From NCBI RefSeq assembly GCF_003437535.1, contig NZ_QSQT01000004.1:101540-165539 (forward strand): a stretch of 64,000 nucleotides of DNA. The letters run 5' to 3'. Below are positions 9,554 to 18,413 of this stretch, in pieces. Source of the stretch: Phocaeicola plebeius. Its GTDB lineage: Bacteria > Bacteroidota > Bacteroidia > Bacteroidales > Bacteroidaceae. The translations under genes were made by a program, and so were the position numbers. Within the stretch, counting starts at the first letter, position 1. Each line of letters begins with the position of its first letter. Under the pieces are notes generated by a model. The model saw nothing but the letters and a program-made list of their open reading frames with translations, searched no databases and was not told where the DNA came from.

Positions 9554-11224
9554 ATGTGTGGCATTGCAGCTATTTTAAATATCAGAAAACAGACTCCAGA
9601 GTTGCGTGAAAAAGCATTGGCCATGGCTCGAAAGATTCGTCATCGTGGTCCCGACTGGAGTGGAATTTATTGTGGAGGATTGGCTATCTTAGCGCATGAA
9701 CGTTTGTCGATAGTAGACCCGCAGAGTGGCGGACAGCCATTGTACTCACCCGATAAGAAAGTGGTACTGGCCGTGAACGGCGAAATCTACAATCACCGTG
9801 AGATTCGTAAGGAGTATGCCGGAAAATATGATTTCCAGACAGGAAGTGACTGTGAAGTAATCTTGGCACTTTATCAAGAATACGGAATACATTTTCTGGA
9901 AAAGCTGAATGGTATTTTTGCATTCGCGCTGTACGATTCAGAAAAAGATGAGTTTCTCATCGCTCGCGACCCTATCGGGGTGATTCCACTTTATATTGGT
10001 TATGACAGCGATGGCAAAGTCTATTGTGCCAGCGAACTGAAAGCGTTGGAAGGTTTTTGTGAACGCTATGAACCCTTTTTACCCGGACATTGTTATTATA
10101 GCAAGGACGGGAAGATGACCCGCTGGTACGTTCGCGACTGGACTCAGTATGAGGCAGTAGCTGATGCACCGGCATCGGTTAGCGCTTTGCGGGAAGGCTT
10201 GGAAAAAGCTGTACGTGAGCAACTGATGAGTGATGTACCCTACGGTGTATTGCTTTCAGGAGGTTTGGACAGCTCAGTCATTTCTGCCATTGCCAAGCGT
10301 TATGCAGCCCGTCGTGTGGAAACGGATGGAAAGATGGCGGCATGGTGGCCTCAGCTTCATTCCTTTGCTATTGGTCTGGAGGGAGCCCCCGATTTGGCCA
10401 AGGCACGTGAAGTGGCTGATTTCATCGGTACCGTGCACCATGAAATTCACTACACCATTCAGGAAGGTCTCGACGCACTTCGCGATGTGATTTATTACAT
10501 TGAGACTTACGATGTAACGACAGTTCGAGCTTCTACACCTATGTACTTGCTGGCTCGTGTCATCAAGAGTATGGGTATCAAGATGGTGCTTAGCGGAGAA
10601 GGAGCAGATGAAATTTTTGGTGGTTATCTGTACTTCCACAAGGCCCCCGATGCACGGGCTTTCCATGAAGAAACTGTGCGTAAATTGTCCAAACTTTATT
10701 TGTACGATTGTTTGCGGGCCAATAAATCATTGGCTGCCTGGGGAGTAGAAGGACGTGTGCCGTTCCTTGACAAGGAATTCTTGGATGTGGCCATGCGGTT
10801 GAACCCGGAAGCCAAGATGTGTCCCGGAAAAACCATCGAAAAGAAAATCGTACGCGAAGCTTTTGCCGACTTGTTGCCTGAAAGCGTGGCATGGCGTCAG
10901 AAGGAACAGTTCAGTGACGGTGTGGGATACAGCTGGATTGATACGCTGAAGGAATTCACGGCAAAAGAGGTATCCGACGAACAGATGGTGCATGCGGCTG
11001 AACGTTTCCCGGTGAATCCTCCCCGTAACAAGGAAGAGTACTACTACCGCTCTATCTTTGAGGAGCATTTCCCGAGTGAAAGTGCGGCTAAGAGTGTTCC
11101 CAGTGTACCGAGTGTGGCTTGTTCTACAGCTGAGGCACTGGCTTGGGATAAAGCTTTCCAGCATATCAATGAGCCGAGCGGACGTGCGGTAACCGATGTA
11201 CATGAGGAGGGATACAAAAACTAA
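9554..11224 (+). CDS. asnB: Asparagine synthase (glutamine-hydrolysing)
   Basis: 556 residues, the same size as enterobacterial AsnB. Begins MCGIAAIL, so Cys2 becomes the N-terminal nucleophile after Met removal. Class II amidotransferase domain to about residue 200 (HRGPDWSG, NGEIYNH), then the ATP-pyrophosphatase synthase domain with the PP-loop LLSGGLDSSV near 234-243 and SGEGADEIFGGY. It converts aspartate, ATP and glutamine to asparagine and glutamate. Its place after gltBD groups glutamine-consuming enzymes in one transcription unit. Confidence 0.96.
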   Translation: MCGIAAILNIRKQTPELREKALAMARKIRHRGPDWSGIYCGGLAILAHERLSIVDPQSGGQPLYSPDKKVVLAVNGEIYNHREIRKEYAGKYDFQTGSDCEVILALYQEYGIHFLEKLNGIFAFALYDSEKDEFLIARDPIGVIPLYIGYDSDGKVYCASELKALEGFCERYEPFLPGHCYYSKDGKMTRWYVRDWTQYEAVADAPASVSALREGLEKAVREQLMSDVPYGVLLSGGLDSSVISAIAKRYAARRVETDGKMAAWWPQLHSFAIGLEGAPDLAKAREVADFIGTVHHEIHYTIQEGLDALRDVIYYIETYDVTTVRASTPMYLLARVIKSMGIKMVLSGEGADEIFGGYLYFHKAPDARAFHEETVRKLSKLYLYDCLRANKSLAAWGVEGRVPFLDKEFLDVAMRLNPEAKMCPGKTIEKKIVREAFADLLPESVAWRQKEQFSDGVGYSWIDTLKEFTAKEVSDEQMVHAAERFPVNPPRNKEEYYYRSIFEEHFPSESAAKSVPSVPSVACSTAEALAWDKAFQHINEPSGRAVTDVHEEGYKN

Positions 11225-11238
11225 ACTGATTATCAGAT

Positions 11239-12045
11239 ATGAAAATAGAATTTACAAAAATGCATGGTCTGGGTAATGATTACATCTATGTGAATACGAT
11301 GAAATACCCGCTGACTAATCTGGAAGAAAAGTCCATAGCCTGGAGTCGTCCTCATACGGGGATAGGCAGTGACGGACTGGTGCTGATTGGCGATTCGGAC
11401 AAGGCTGATTTCAGCATGCGTATTTTTAACGCGGACGGTTCTGAGGCCAAGATGTGCGGAAATGCCAGTCGCTGTATCGGGAAGTATTTGTATGAATATG
11501 GACTGACTACGAAGACGGATATTTTGCTGGATACGCTTTCCGGTATCAAGGAACTGCATTTGCAGGTGAAGGAGGGAAAGGTAGAGTCTGTTCGGGTGGA
11601 TATGGGAATTCCTGCCGATATTCACTGGGTGGATTTGGGCGATGCTTATCCCTTCCAGAAAGGAGTGGCCGTGTCAATGGGGAACCCTCATCTGGTTATT
11701 TTTGTAGATAAAATGGAGGAGGTAGCTCTTGCTGAAGTAGGACCAGTGCTTGAACGTCATCCACTTTTCCCGGATCGGGTAAACGTAGAGTTCGCTCAAG
11801 TATTGGACAAAGAAAACATACGCATGCGGGTATGGGAAAGAGGATCCGGTATCACACAAGCTTGTGGTACGGGAGCATGTGCTACCGCTGTGGCAGCAGC
11901 CTTTTCCGGACAATGCGGCTCCCATGCAACAATCTGTATGGATGGAGGTGACCTGACCATCGACTGGGCAGGAGAGGGGCAGCATTTGTATATGATAGGG
12001 CCCGCAGTGAAAGTATTTGACGGAACAATCGAATTAAAAGAGTAA
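11239..12045 (+). CDS. dapF: Diaminopimelate epimerase
   Basis: 268 residues. Interconverts LL- and meso-diaminopimelate for lysine and peptidoglycan. Both catalytic cysteines are present: Cys73 in KMCGNASRC and the second in ACGTGACAT near residue 210. The N-terminal [12 protein letters not shown] is the family signature. It sits 14 bases after asnB and 10 before dapL, giving two consecutive steps of the aminotransferase variant of the lysine pathway. Confidence 0.96.
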   Translation: MKIEFTKMHGLGNDYIYVNTMKYPLTNLEEKSIAWSRPHTGIGSDGLVLIGDSDKADFSMRIFNADGSEAKMCGNASRCIGKYLYEYGLTTKTDILLDTLSGIKELHLQVKEGKVESVRVDMGIPADIHWVDLGDAYPFQKGVAVSMGNPHLVIFVDKMEEVALAEVGPVLERHPLFPDRVNVEFAQVLDKENIRMRVWERGSGITQACGTGACATAVAAAFSGQCGSHATICMDGGDLTIDWAGEGQHLYMIGPAVKVFDGTIELKE

Positions 12046-12055
12046 GACAAGATAT

Positions 12056-13291
12056 ATGATACAAGTAAACGATAATTTCATCAAGTTGCCCGGAAACTAT
12101 CTGTTTTCGAGCATTGCTAAAAAAGTGAATGCCTTTAAATCGGCTCATCCGGAAGCTGCACTTATCCGATTAGGAATTGGCGACGTGACTCGTCCGCTTC
12201 CGCCGGCTTCTATCAAGGCTATGCACCGTGCGGTAGACGAACTGGCCGATGCCGGAACTTTCCATGGATACGGTCCTGAACAAGGATATGATTTCTTGAT
12301 TCAGGCTATTCTGGAACATGATTACCGCTCGCGTGGAGTAGAATTGCGTCCGACAGAAATTTTTGTGAGTGACGGAGCTAAAAGTGACACCGGTAATTTT
12401 GGAGATATTTTAGGCACAGGCAATAAAGTTGCGGTAACAGACCCCGTGTATCCGGTGTATATTGACAGTAACGTCATGGCCGGGAGAGCTGGAGAATTGC
12501 AGGCGAACGGACAATGGAATCGTCTGACTTATCTGCCTTGTACGGCAGAAAACCATTTTATCCCGTCTCTTCCCCAAGAATCGGTAGACATGATTTACTT
12601 GTGCTACCCTAATAATCCTACGGGAACGACGCTGACCAAAGCCGAATTGCAGAAGTGGGTGGACTATGCACTGGCACATAAGGCACTGATATTATATGAT
12701 GCGGCTTATGAGGCTTACATTTGTGAGAGTGATGTGCCACATTCTATTTATGAAATAGAGGGAGCTCGTTCGTGTGCCGTAGAATTCCGTAGCTTCTCCA
12801 AGACAGCCGGTTTTACTGGAGTGCGTTGCGGTTATACCGTAGTGCCGGAAGAAGTGAAAGCCATGACGGCTTCGGGCGAGCAAGTAGCTTTGAATCATTT
12901 GTGGAACCGCCGGCAGTGTACGAAGTTCAATGGTACCAGCTATATCACCCAGCGAGGGGCAGAGGCCATCTATACCGCCGAAGGGCAAGCTGAGATTAAG
13001 GAAACCATATCCTATTATATGGAGAATGCCCGTCTGATGCGTGAAGGACTGCTGTCTGCTGGATTTACACTTTATGGAGGAGTGAATGCGCCTTATATCT
13101 GGGTAAAGGCACCCGAAGGACTGGATTCATGGAGTTTCTTTGAAATGTTGCTTCACGAAGTCAATGTGGTAGGAACTCCGGGAGTTGGATTTGGACCAAG
13201 CGGAGAAGGATTCCTGCGACTGACAGCCTTTGGCAAACGTGAGGATTGCCAGGAAGCTATGAATAGAATAAAAAACTGGGCCGGACGTTAA
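12056..13291 (+). CDS. dapL: LL-diaminopimelate aminotransferase
   Basis: 411 residues, class I/II PLP-dependent aminotransferase fold. The PLP lysine is in [10 protein letters not shown], about residue 250; [10 protein letters not shown] is the cofactor-binding Asn region. Converts tetrahydrodipicolinate and glutamate directly to LL-diaminopimelate, skipping the succinylated or acetylated intermediates. Glutamate is the amino donor, which links it to gltBD upstream. Last gene of the run; its stop codon is in the loop of a terminator hairpin. Confidence 0.96.
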   Translation: MIQVNDNFIKLPGNYLFSSIAKKVNAFKSAHPEAALIRLGIGDVTRPLPPASIKAMHRAVDELADAGTFHGYGPEQGYDFLIQAILEHDYRSRGVELRPTEIFVSDGAKSDTGNFGDILGTGNKVAVTDPVYPVYIDSNVMAGRAGELQANGQWNRLTYLPCTAENHFIPSLPQESVDMIYLCYPNNPTGTTLTKAELQKWVDYALAHKALILYDAAYEAYICESDVPHSIYEIEGARSCAVEFRSFSKTAGFTGVRCGYTVVPEEVKAMTASGEQVALNHLWNRRQCTKFNGTSYITQRGAEAIYTAEGQAEIKETISYYMENARLMREGLLSAGFTLYGGVNAPYIWVKAPEGLDSWSFFEMLLHEVNVVGTPGVGFGPSGEGFLRLTAFGKREDCQEAMNRIKNWAGR

Positions 13292-13306
13292 TCCGACCCA
13301 GTTTTT
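13271..13306. terminator. Bidirectional terminator overlapping the dapL stop
   Basis: AAAAACTGGG and CCCAGTTTTT flank an inner CCGGA/TCCGA pairing, with the dapL stop in the loop. A- and T-tracts on both sides make it usable from both strands. The barrel remnant on the minus strand ends in the same T tract. Confidence 0.85.
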
Positions 13307-13586
13307 AAAACCGCCAGCCTATCCCGATCGAGAGTGAATGAAAAAATGGGCGCTTCTTTCCGAGATTCAGCATGTTTCCGTCGAAAACGGTTTCCCGGAC
13401 GCCCGAGTAAGGGTCAAGGTTAGAGAGGGTGTATCCCAGAGAGATTATCAGGCTTTCTTCTATTTCCAACGAAACGGAAGTTTTCAGCTGAAAGGATAAA
13501 GGCTCCGCACGGGAAGTTGTGATTTCTTCATAGTGGTGGGGAGTCCATACACCTGTAGAGTTAGGGAAATAGGCTAGGGTTATATG
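13305..13586 (-). pseudogene. Outer-membrane beta-barrel C-terminal remnant
   Basis: The minus-strand frame directly after the stop of the lipoprotein gene (13587) stays open for 93 codons to a stop at 13305. It has no ATG or GTG in a starting position. The translation alternates polar and hydrophobic residues (LKTSVSLEIEESLIISLGYT) and ends SLSIGIGWRF, the terminal-Phe pattern of outer-membrane barrels. I read it as the 3' end of a barrel gene whose front was deleted. A readthrough extension of the lipoprotein is possible, because the two share the frame across one TAA, but the lipoprotein end looks natural. Confidence 0.6.
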
Positions 13587-14294
13587 TTATTTCACCATTA
13601 CTTCCTTTTTGTCGTAGAAAACCAGTCTGATTTCTCCTTTGGCGGGAGCGTCATTGTCTTTGGTTTCCAGTTTCAGGATGCGTTTCAGCGTAAGCATATA
13701 TTTTCCTTTCGGCACATTCTTAAACGAAATTCCGTCACGGCTTTCGTTCAATGTACCATAATAAGCGGTATATTCTTCCAAATGTGAGGGGCTGTCCAGC
13801 GTGGCCTCCAGTTCTTCATTGGACGCGATTTTCTCACCCTTCCATCCAACCACTTCCTGATTGGTAATCGTGATAAGTTCCGAAGGAATATGTATCTCAT
13901 TAATCCATTCCTTGTAGGCATAATTGGTCAGCATACGGGTTTCTTGCTGCCGTTTGCGTTGGAATACGAATGAGACTTGTTCGTCTTTTCCGAGTGCCAG
14001 TGAATAGGAATAACCGAATATTGTATTTCCATCAAAATAATGGTATTCCATCTCTTTGCCATTGGCCATGATGGATGCTCCGCCTGTCAGTTTGATTTCT
14101 TTCAGGGGTACGTCTTTCTCTGGAGAGAAACGGGCGTAGGTCAGGGTAGGCTGTGAATCAGAAAAAGCTACCAGGTAGCTTTGATAAATAGCTACATTAT
14201 CGGGTAGATTTTCTGAATTTTCTTCACTGCAAGATACAGTGAAGAAAATCAATAAGCCGTACATCATCCCATAAAGTAGTTGTTTCACTTTCAT
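13587..14294 (-). CDS. Lipoprotein of unknown function
   Basis: 235 residues. N-terminal lipoprotein signal: MKVKQLLYG, a hydrophobic stretch, then lipobox TVSC with Cys near residue 22 and SEEN after it. The rest is beta-rich without a domain I recognise. Its own promoter lies upstream. The barrel remnant downstream suggests the ancestral unit paired this lipoprotein with an outer-membrane protein. Confidence 0.8.
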   Translation of the reverse strand: MKVKQLLYGMMYGLLIFFTVSCSEENSENLPDNVAIYQSYLVAFSDSQPTLTYARFSPEKDVPLKEIKLTGGASIMANGKEMEYHYFDGNTIFGYSYSLALGKDEQVSFVFQRKRQQETRMLTNYAYKEWINEIHIPSELITITNQEVVGWKGEKIASNEELEATLDSPSHLEEYTAYYGTLNESRDGISFKNVPKGKYMLTLKRILKLETKDNDAPAKGEIRLVFYDKKEVMVK

Positions 14295-14326
14295 GAGTCG
14301 CGTATGTTTAAATAGATTTACGGCTG

Positions 14327-14334
14327 CAAAGGTA
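14327..14334 (-). promoter_or_regulatory. -7 box TACCTTTG of the lipoprotein gene
   Basis: Exact TAnnTTTG match on the minus strand, 33 bases upstream of the ATG at 14294. Confidence 0.65.
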
Positions 14335-14434
14335 AAGTGAACAGATGGAAGTCAGGGAAAAATCTGATGTACACAAATAAAATTTAATCTATTGGGAATT
14401 AGATAGTTGATAATTTTTATGATGTACATAACAC

Positions 14435-15796
14435 TTAAAATGCGGTGATAAACTCGTCAAAACTGCTGTTTTCGATGTGCATTTTCTCCTTCAGTCTCAT
14501 TTTCCGGCGCGAGATACTTCCTTTGGCAATATGGTAAATTTCGGATAGTAACGACATGGGAAGATCCATCTTTACCAGACAGCAGAAACGAAGTTCCTCT
14601 TCCGTAAGTTGCGGGTAACACTCCTTCAGTCGTCTGGTAAATCCGTCGAAGCAAGTGTCTGTGTTTTGCTGAATAATGTCCCATTCCTCTTCCGTCAGGT
14701 GAAGTGCACCTTGCGAGTTCCTTTTCCGCAACAGAGAAGGAAGCGTGATGGCATTCAGTTGCCGGTAGTATGCTACGCTTTTATTCAGCCGGTCAATTTC
14801 CTGCTGTTTCAATTTTTCCTGTTCGTGGGCCAGTGCCACTTCCGCTTCTTTCCTTTTCAGTGTTTCTTCCATGCGCATCCACTGGGTAGCCTTTAGTTCT
14901 TCTGTCAGCTTTTGCTTGTGCACGCGGATGCGGTGAAGAAGTAAAAGCAGGATAAGAATCACCACGCCTAAGGTGACCGCAATCCGGTAGAAAACCAGCT
15001 TGTGGTGCGCTGCCTGCATCTCCGCTTTGTTGGCCCGTTCGCGTTGCAACTTGTATTCGTGCATATCTTGTATCTTTTCGATGACCATTTCCTTTCGTTC
15101 GGCACTCAGCGAGTCATGCGACAGAATGTATTTTCGCATGTAGATGTTTTCCTGTTTCTCATTCTGTTTCTTTCCGTACATTTCGAATAGACGACGGTAA
15201 GCTTCTGTGCGTTGTTTTAAGGAGGCATCAGGTAAAAAAGGCAGGATGTGATGCGTGGCCGAGTCAGCTTGCAGAAGAAAGGCAAAAATGTAGCCCTTCT
15301 GAAGGTGTAAGGCGGCAGTTTCCTTTCTCGGCAAATTTTGGCAGATGGCGTTGTTGATGTAATGGAAGGCACTGTCCGTCTGTCCTTGTTCCAAATAAAT
15401 GCGGGAAAGGTAAAGTTCACTCTGTGCGATGGAGACCGGAGTGCCGGAAGGCATATAGGCAAGTGCTTTCTGAAAGAATTCTTTGGCTTTTTCCGGTTGA
15501 TGCGGCAGGTAAAGCATGGCTTTCTCCTGCCATAAGTTTGCATATACGGACGAGTCGTTCAGACATTGAGCGATGTTTTCCGCAGCATCTAAGAAATGAG
15601 CTTCTTCCTGATTCTCTCCTTTAAAACGGCTGATGCGGGCCTGTTCAAGATAAATCCTGAACTGCAACAGGCTATCGGTATGAGTATTTATTTCTGTAGA
15701 TTCAGGGGAAGGTGCTTCAGTTGGGGAGGTACACGAAAAAACGTATACTCCCACGGCAAGTATCCCTATAATGATGAAATATCGGAGTACAGACAT
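14435..15796 (-). CDS. Membrane-anchored TPR regulator with C-terminal HTH-like domain
   Basis: 453 residues. The N-terminus is hydrophobic and ends in a lipobox-like VFSC. Tetratricopeptide-like helices fill residues 45-250, a single membrane helix follows near 272-292 (ITLGVVILILLLLL region), then a charged coiled coil (KRKEAEVALAHEQEKLKQQEIDR in part). The C-terminal 90 residues (LTEEELRFCCLVKMDLPMS, then SISRRKMRLKEKM) resemble the helix-turn-helix end of Bacteroidetes TPR-TM-HTH proteins. Such proteins are thought to sense at the envelope and act on DNA in the cytoplasm; target unknown. Downstream lipoprotein and barrel remnant are candidate targets by position only. Confidence 0.8.
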   Translation of the reverse strand: MSVLRYFIIIGILAVGVYVFSCTSPTEAPSPESTEINTHTDSLLQFRIYLEQARISRFKGENQEEAHFLDAAENIAQCLNDSSVYANLWQEKAMLYLPHQPEKAKEFFQKALAYMPSGTPVSIAQSELYLSRIYLEQGQTDSAFHYINNAICQNLPRKETAALHLQKGYIFAFLLQADSATHHILPFLPDASLKQRTEAYRRLFEMYGKKQNEKQENIYMRKYILSHDSLSAERKEMVIEKIQDMHEYKLQRERANKAEMQAAHHKLVFYRIAVTLGVVILILLLLLHRIRVHKQKLTEELKATQWMRMEETLKRKEAEVALAHEQEKLKQQEIDRLNKSVAYYRQLNAITLPSLLRKRNSQGALHLTEEEWDIIQQNTDTCFDGFTRRLKECYPQLTEEELRFCCLVKMDLPMSLLSEIYHIAKGSISRRKMRLKEKMHIENSSFDEFITAF

Positions 15797-15819
15797 AGGT
15801 TAGTCAGGTTAGTTTGGAG

Positions 15820-15827
15820 CGAAGATA
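15820..15827 (-). promoter_or_regulatory. Possible -7 box TATCTTCG of the TPR regulator gene
   Basis: One mismatch from TAnnTTTG, 24 bases upstream of the ATG at 15796. The same TATCTTCG variant occurs before ppiD. Confidence 0.45.
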
Positions 15828-15900
15828 CTAAAAAACTGCCTTTAAATGTATATTTTCTGAATAAATAAAGAAAATTTGGGGCTTTTTAAGCACAGGGGAA

Positions 15901-16059
15901 AAACGTACTTACGTTTGATAGAAAACACAAGTGCGTTTGGATTCAAACGCAAGTACGTTTTACTTAAAACGCTTAGGCGTTTGAGTTGAAATGTACTTGC
16001 GTTTTTTGAGGTTTGAAGTGTACTGAAAATAGTTGTCAGTTTGAAGATTAATTCCTGAC
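15901..16059. repeat. Phased palindrome array, AAACG..CGTTT, 5 units of 22 bp plus 45-bp tail
   Basis: Sixteen-base imperfect palindromes start at 15901, 15923, 15945, 15967 and 15989, exactly 22 bp apart, with variable 6-base spacers. Examples: AAACGTACTTACGTTT, AAACGCAAGTACGTTT, AAACGCTTAGGCGTTT. A non-palindromic tail at 16015-16059 is identical over 45 bases to 63949-63993. It fills the 315-base gap between two minus-strand genes, 3' of the HXXEE gene and 5' of the TPR regulator. Confidence 0.9.
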
Positions 16060-16111
16060 TAAGTTGACAAGTCAATATGTGAGGGATAGATTTAAATTTA
16101 GACAGAGTAAA

Positions 16112-16603
16112 TTATATCATAATTTTATGCATTATCAGTAGATTTACACCCCCAATTATAAAACCAATAAATGCATAAAAAACTAATAATTGAAATGGTA
16201 ATATATGGATGGTATTGTATATAGCCCAAATACAATATGGAAGACAGCATAAGGTTGTTACAATTGCAGGTATATATTTTTGCCAAATGATAAATTGCAA
16301 TAAATGAATGAGGAGATGTAAGCTGAATGCCGCAAGACAACAATACCAGTAGATGATTTGCCCTGTATATATACTGATAGTACAACATGTGGACACAATG
16401 ATAAATTCTTCAGCAACAATTATAGAAAATTTATGTGTATCAATCTTTGATGCTTTCTTTATTATTGGGTATAAATGGGGGAATCGTTGAGTTAATTTGA
16501 TTTGATTATGATTTATCCATTTTTGTATCATGATTATTTCTTCAAACTCATGTATCATGAAAAAGATTGGAAAAAGGAATATTATAATTATGAAATCACT
16601 CAT
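16112..16603 (-). CDS. HXXEE-family membrane protein
   Basis: 163 residues, almost entirely hydrophobic, with about five membrane segments. IHEFEEI near residues 18-24 is the HxxEE motif that names the family (conserved His and two Glu in a membrane helix, possible metal binding); biochemical role unknown. Another conserved acidic pair, VAEEF, lies near residue 66. The gene and the next 300 bases are visibly AT-rich compared with the metabolic blocks, which suggests recent acquisition. Confidence 0.75.
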   Translation of the reverse strand: MSDFIIIIFLFPIFFMIHEFEEIIMIQKWINHNQIKLTQRFPHLYPIIKKASKIDTHKFSIIVAEEFIIVSTCCTISIYTGQIIYWYCCLAAFSLHLLIHLLQFIIWQKYIPAIVTTLCCLPYCIWAIYNTIHILPFQLLVFYAFIGFIIGGVNLLIMHKIMI

Positions 16604-16891
16604 GTTGTCTGTTCTTATTAAATTCTATATTATTAATTCGTTTGCAAAAAGAAATCAAATATCTTTTTTAGCTAATCGTATATGATGGACATTTTTTATC
16701 GCAGCCAGTTATTAATTTTTTGTTTGTTTGCCTATGCAAGAAGTGAAAGTTATAGTATTAATAAAGTGTAATTTGTTTGATTCTCATGATGTTTAAAAGT
16801 TAGCTTGATAAAATACAAAAATATAAAAATATGGATAGGACTCATCATTAAAAGAATTCATTTTTCATTTGTTATTCTATTTCTTATTCTT
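16604..16891. other. AT-rich intergenic stretch without a recognisable gene
   Basis: Divergent gap between the HXXEE gene and the six-gene operon. I see only AT-rich DNA and the operon promoter at its right end; no small reading frame with a convincing start and no repeat. Confidence 0.5.
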
Positions 16892-16899
16892 TAGATTTG
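16892..16899 (+). promoter_or_regulatory. -7 box TAGATTTG of the six-gene accessory operon
   Basis: Exact TAnnTTTG match 32 bases upstream of the ATG at 16931. No terminator or large gap interrupts the following six genes. Confidence 0.65.
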
Positions 16900-16930
16900 C
16901 CGTTATAGTGTAGAAACATAGTAAAACGAA

Positions 16931-17467
16931 ATGGAACATTTGCAGGATAGGCTGTCCAAATGGCAGGTAATGGCTTTGTCTCGCGAGTTGCATCATGATG
17001 AGGCTGGCATCGGTAAGATGTGTGACCTTATGCTTTATGCGGAAGATGCACAGTCGGCATACAATGCGGCATGGATACTGTATTATTTATCAGCAGAAGA
17101 CAAAAGACTTTATGTCTCTCCCTTTTATGATAAGATTGCAGACTGGGCAATGAAGCCTTGTTTGCATATACGTCGGGGACTTGTTCTATCTATTTTGATA
17201 GAGTTGTCTACGAAGCAGAACTTCAGGACAGGCTTGTTTGATTTTTGTCTTGCCCATGCTGTCGACAAAAAGGAATCGGACAGCAGCCGCTCGATGATGA
17301 TAAAACTGGCTGCAAAGATGTGCCGGTTTGTTCCGGAGCTGGCAAATGAACTGGCGGCCTGTCTTGATATGCTGGAATACGAAATGACGCCAAGTATCGT
17401 AGCAGCCAGGAGAAATGCAATGAAAGTAGTCGAATCGCTGAGAAAGAAAAATGATGAAATGGAGTAA
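16931..17467 (+). CDS. Helical protein of unknown function
   Basis: 178 residues, predicted all-helical from its pattern (AAWILYYLSAEDKRLY, LVLSILIELS, MIKLAAKMCRF), reminiscent of HEAT-like repeats, but I do not recognise a family. No signal peptide or membrane segment, so cytoplasmic. First gene of the operon 16931-20504; its 3' end overlaps the next gene by 17 bases, which suggests coupled translation. Confidence 0.7.
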   Translation: MEHLQDRLSKWQVMALSRELHHDEAGIGKMCDLMLYAEDAQSAYNAAWILYYLSAEDKRLYVSPFYDKIADWAMKPCLHIRRGLVLSILIELSTKQNFRTGLFDFCLAHAVDKKESDSSRSMMIKLAAKMCRFVPELANELAACLDMLEYEMTPSIVAARRNAMKVVESLRKKNDEME

Positions 17468-17843
17468 AGTAATAGGAGTATGGTGCTGTTTTATCCCACT
17501 GGCTATTTTAAATGGAGGACTTCGTGAATATGTATGGCATCGTTTCTTGTCTGAAAGCACAGCTTTGGCATTAAGCGGTGTATTACTTGCAGGATTAATT
17601 TATGTGGTAACATTTTTGCTTTTACCACCTATTAAAGACTTGACGAAAAAAGATTGTATTCTTGTAGGAGGATTATGGATGTGTCTTACGGTTTGTTTTG
17701 AATTTGGACTGGGATTGTCATCCGGTTCTTCTTGGAAAGAATTATGTCAAGCATATAATCCTATGACCGGAAATCTGTGGATATTGGTGCTATTGAGTAC
17801 TTTGTGTTCACCGATGTTTGTATATAAGAACTTTAAAAAATAA
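17451..17843 (+). CDS. Small four-helix membrane protein of unknown function
   Basis: 130 residues with about four hydrophobic segments (VIGVWCCFIPLAIL, ALALSGVLLAGLIYVVTFLLL, CILVGGLWMCLTVCFEFGLG, LWILVLLSTLCSPMF). Starts inside the end of the upstream gene (ATGATG at 17451). No family recognised. Co-transcribed with the helical protein and the Cdd1-DUF3795 protein three bases downstream. Confidence 0.7.
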   Translation: MMKWSKVIGVWCCFIPLAILNGGLREYVWHRFLSESTALALSGVLLAGLIYVVTFLLLPPIKDLTKKDCILVGGLWMCLTVCFEFGLGLSSGSSWKELCQAYNPMTGNLWILVLLSTLCSPMFVYKNFKK

Positions 17844-17846
17844 GAT

Positions 17847-18395
17847 ATGACTGACAATCAAGAAAAATCATCTTTACGAAAAATCCCTAACGTAGGTTCA
17901 CAGACTGAACAAGACCTGATAGCCATGGGGTATACCTCTATCGCATCACTGAAAGGAAAGAAAGCAGAGGATTTGTATGAGGAGGAATGCCGTTTGCGTG
18001 GGTGTACGATAGACCGATGCCAGCTTTATCTGTACCGGGCTTTAGAGTATTTTGTTCATACGGAAAACCCGGATAGAGAGAAATGTAAATGGTGGTATTG
18101 GAAAGATGATTATTTTTATCCCTCTCCGTGTGGAGCTAGGTGTGTGGACTGTGCGTCATTCCCAAAGGAATGCAATGGATGCAGAAAGATAAAAGGTAAG
18201 GTGTTCTGGCTTCAGTATACAGGCGATGCGGTATGTCCCATCTGGAAATGCTGTAAGGAACAAAAGCGGGAAAACTGTGGAGGATGTCCGGATTTACCTT
18301 GTGGTCGTTTTATGAAAGACCCTTCCATTTCGGATGAGGAAAATGAAGCTAATTTGAAAAAGATGATAGCTAATCTTGCAATGTATAAAAAATAA
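17847..18395 (+). CDS. Cdd1-type helix-hairpin-helix + DUF3795 fusion protein
   Basis: 182 residues in two parts. Residues 8-92 match the Cdd1/TfoX-C-like helix-hairpin-helix family: RKIPNVGSQTEQDLIAMGY, then RLRGCTIDRCQLYLYRALEY and the KWWYWKDD end. Residues 95-175 form a cysteine-rich DUF3795 domain, with Cys at CGARCVDC, CNGC, CPIWKCC, CGGCPDLPCGRF, likely a metal site. HhH domains often bind DNA non-specifically; the role of DUF3795 is unknown. The two are usually separate genes, so the fusion may indicate that they act together. Confidence 0.75.
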   Translation: MTDNQEKSSLRKIPNVGSQTEQDLIAMGYTSIASLKGKKAEDLYEEECRLRGCTIDRCQLYLYRALEYFVHTENPDREKCKWWYWKDDYFYPSPCGARCVDCASFPKECNGCRKIKGKVFWLQYTGDAVCPIWKCCKEQKRENCGGCPDLPCGRFMKDPSISDEENEANLKKMIANLAMYKK

Positions 18396-18413
18396 AATAT
18401 ACCGCACATAATT

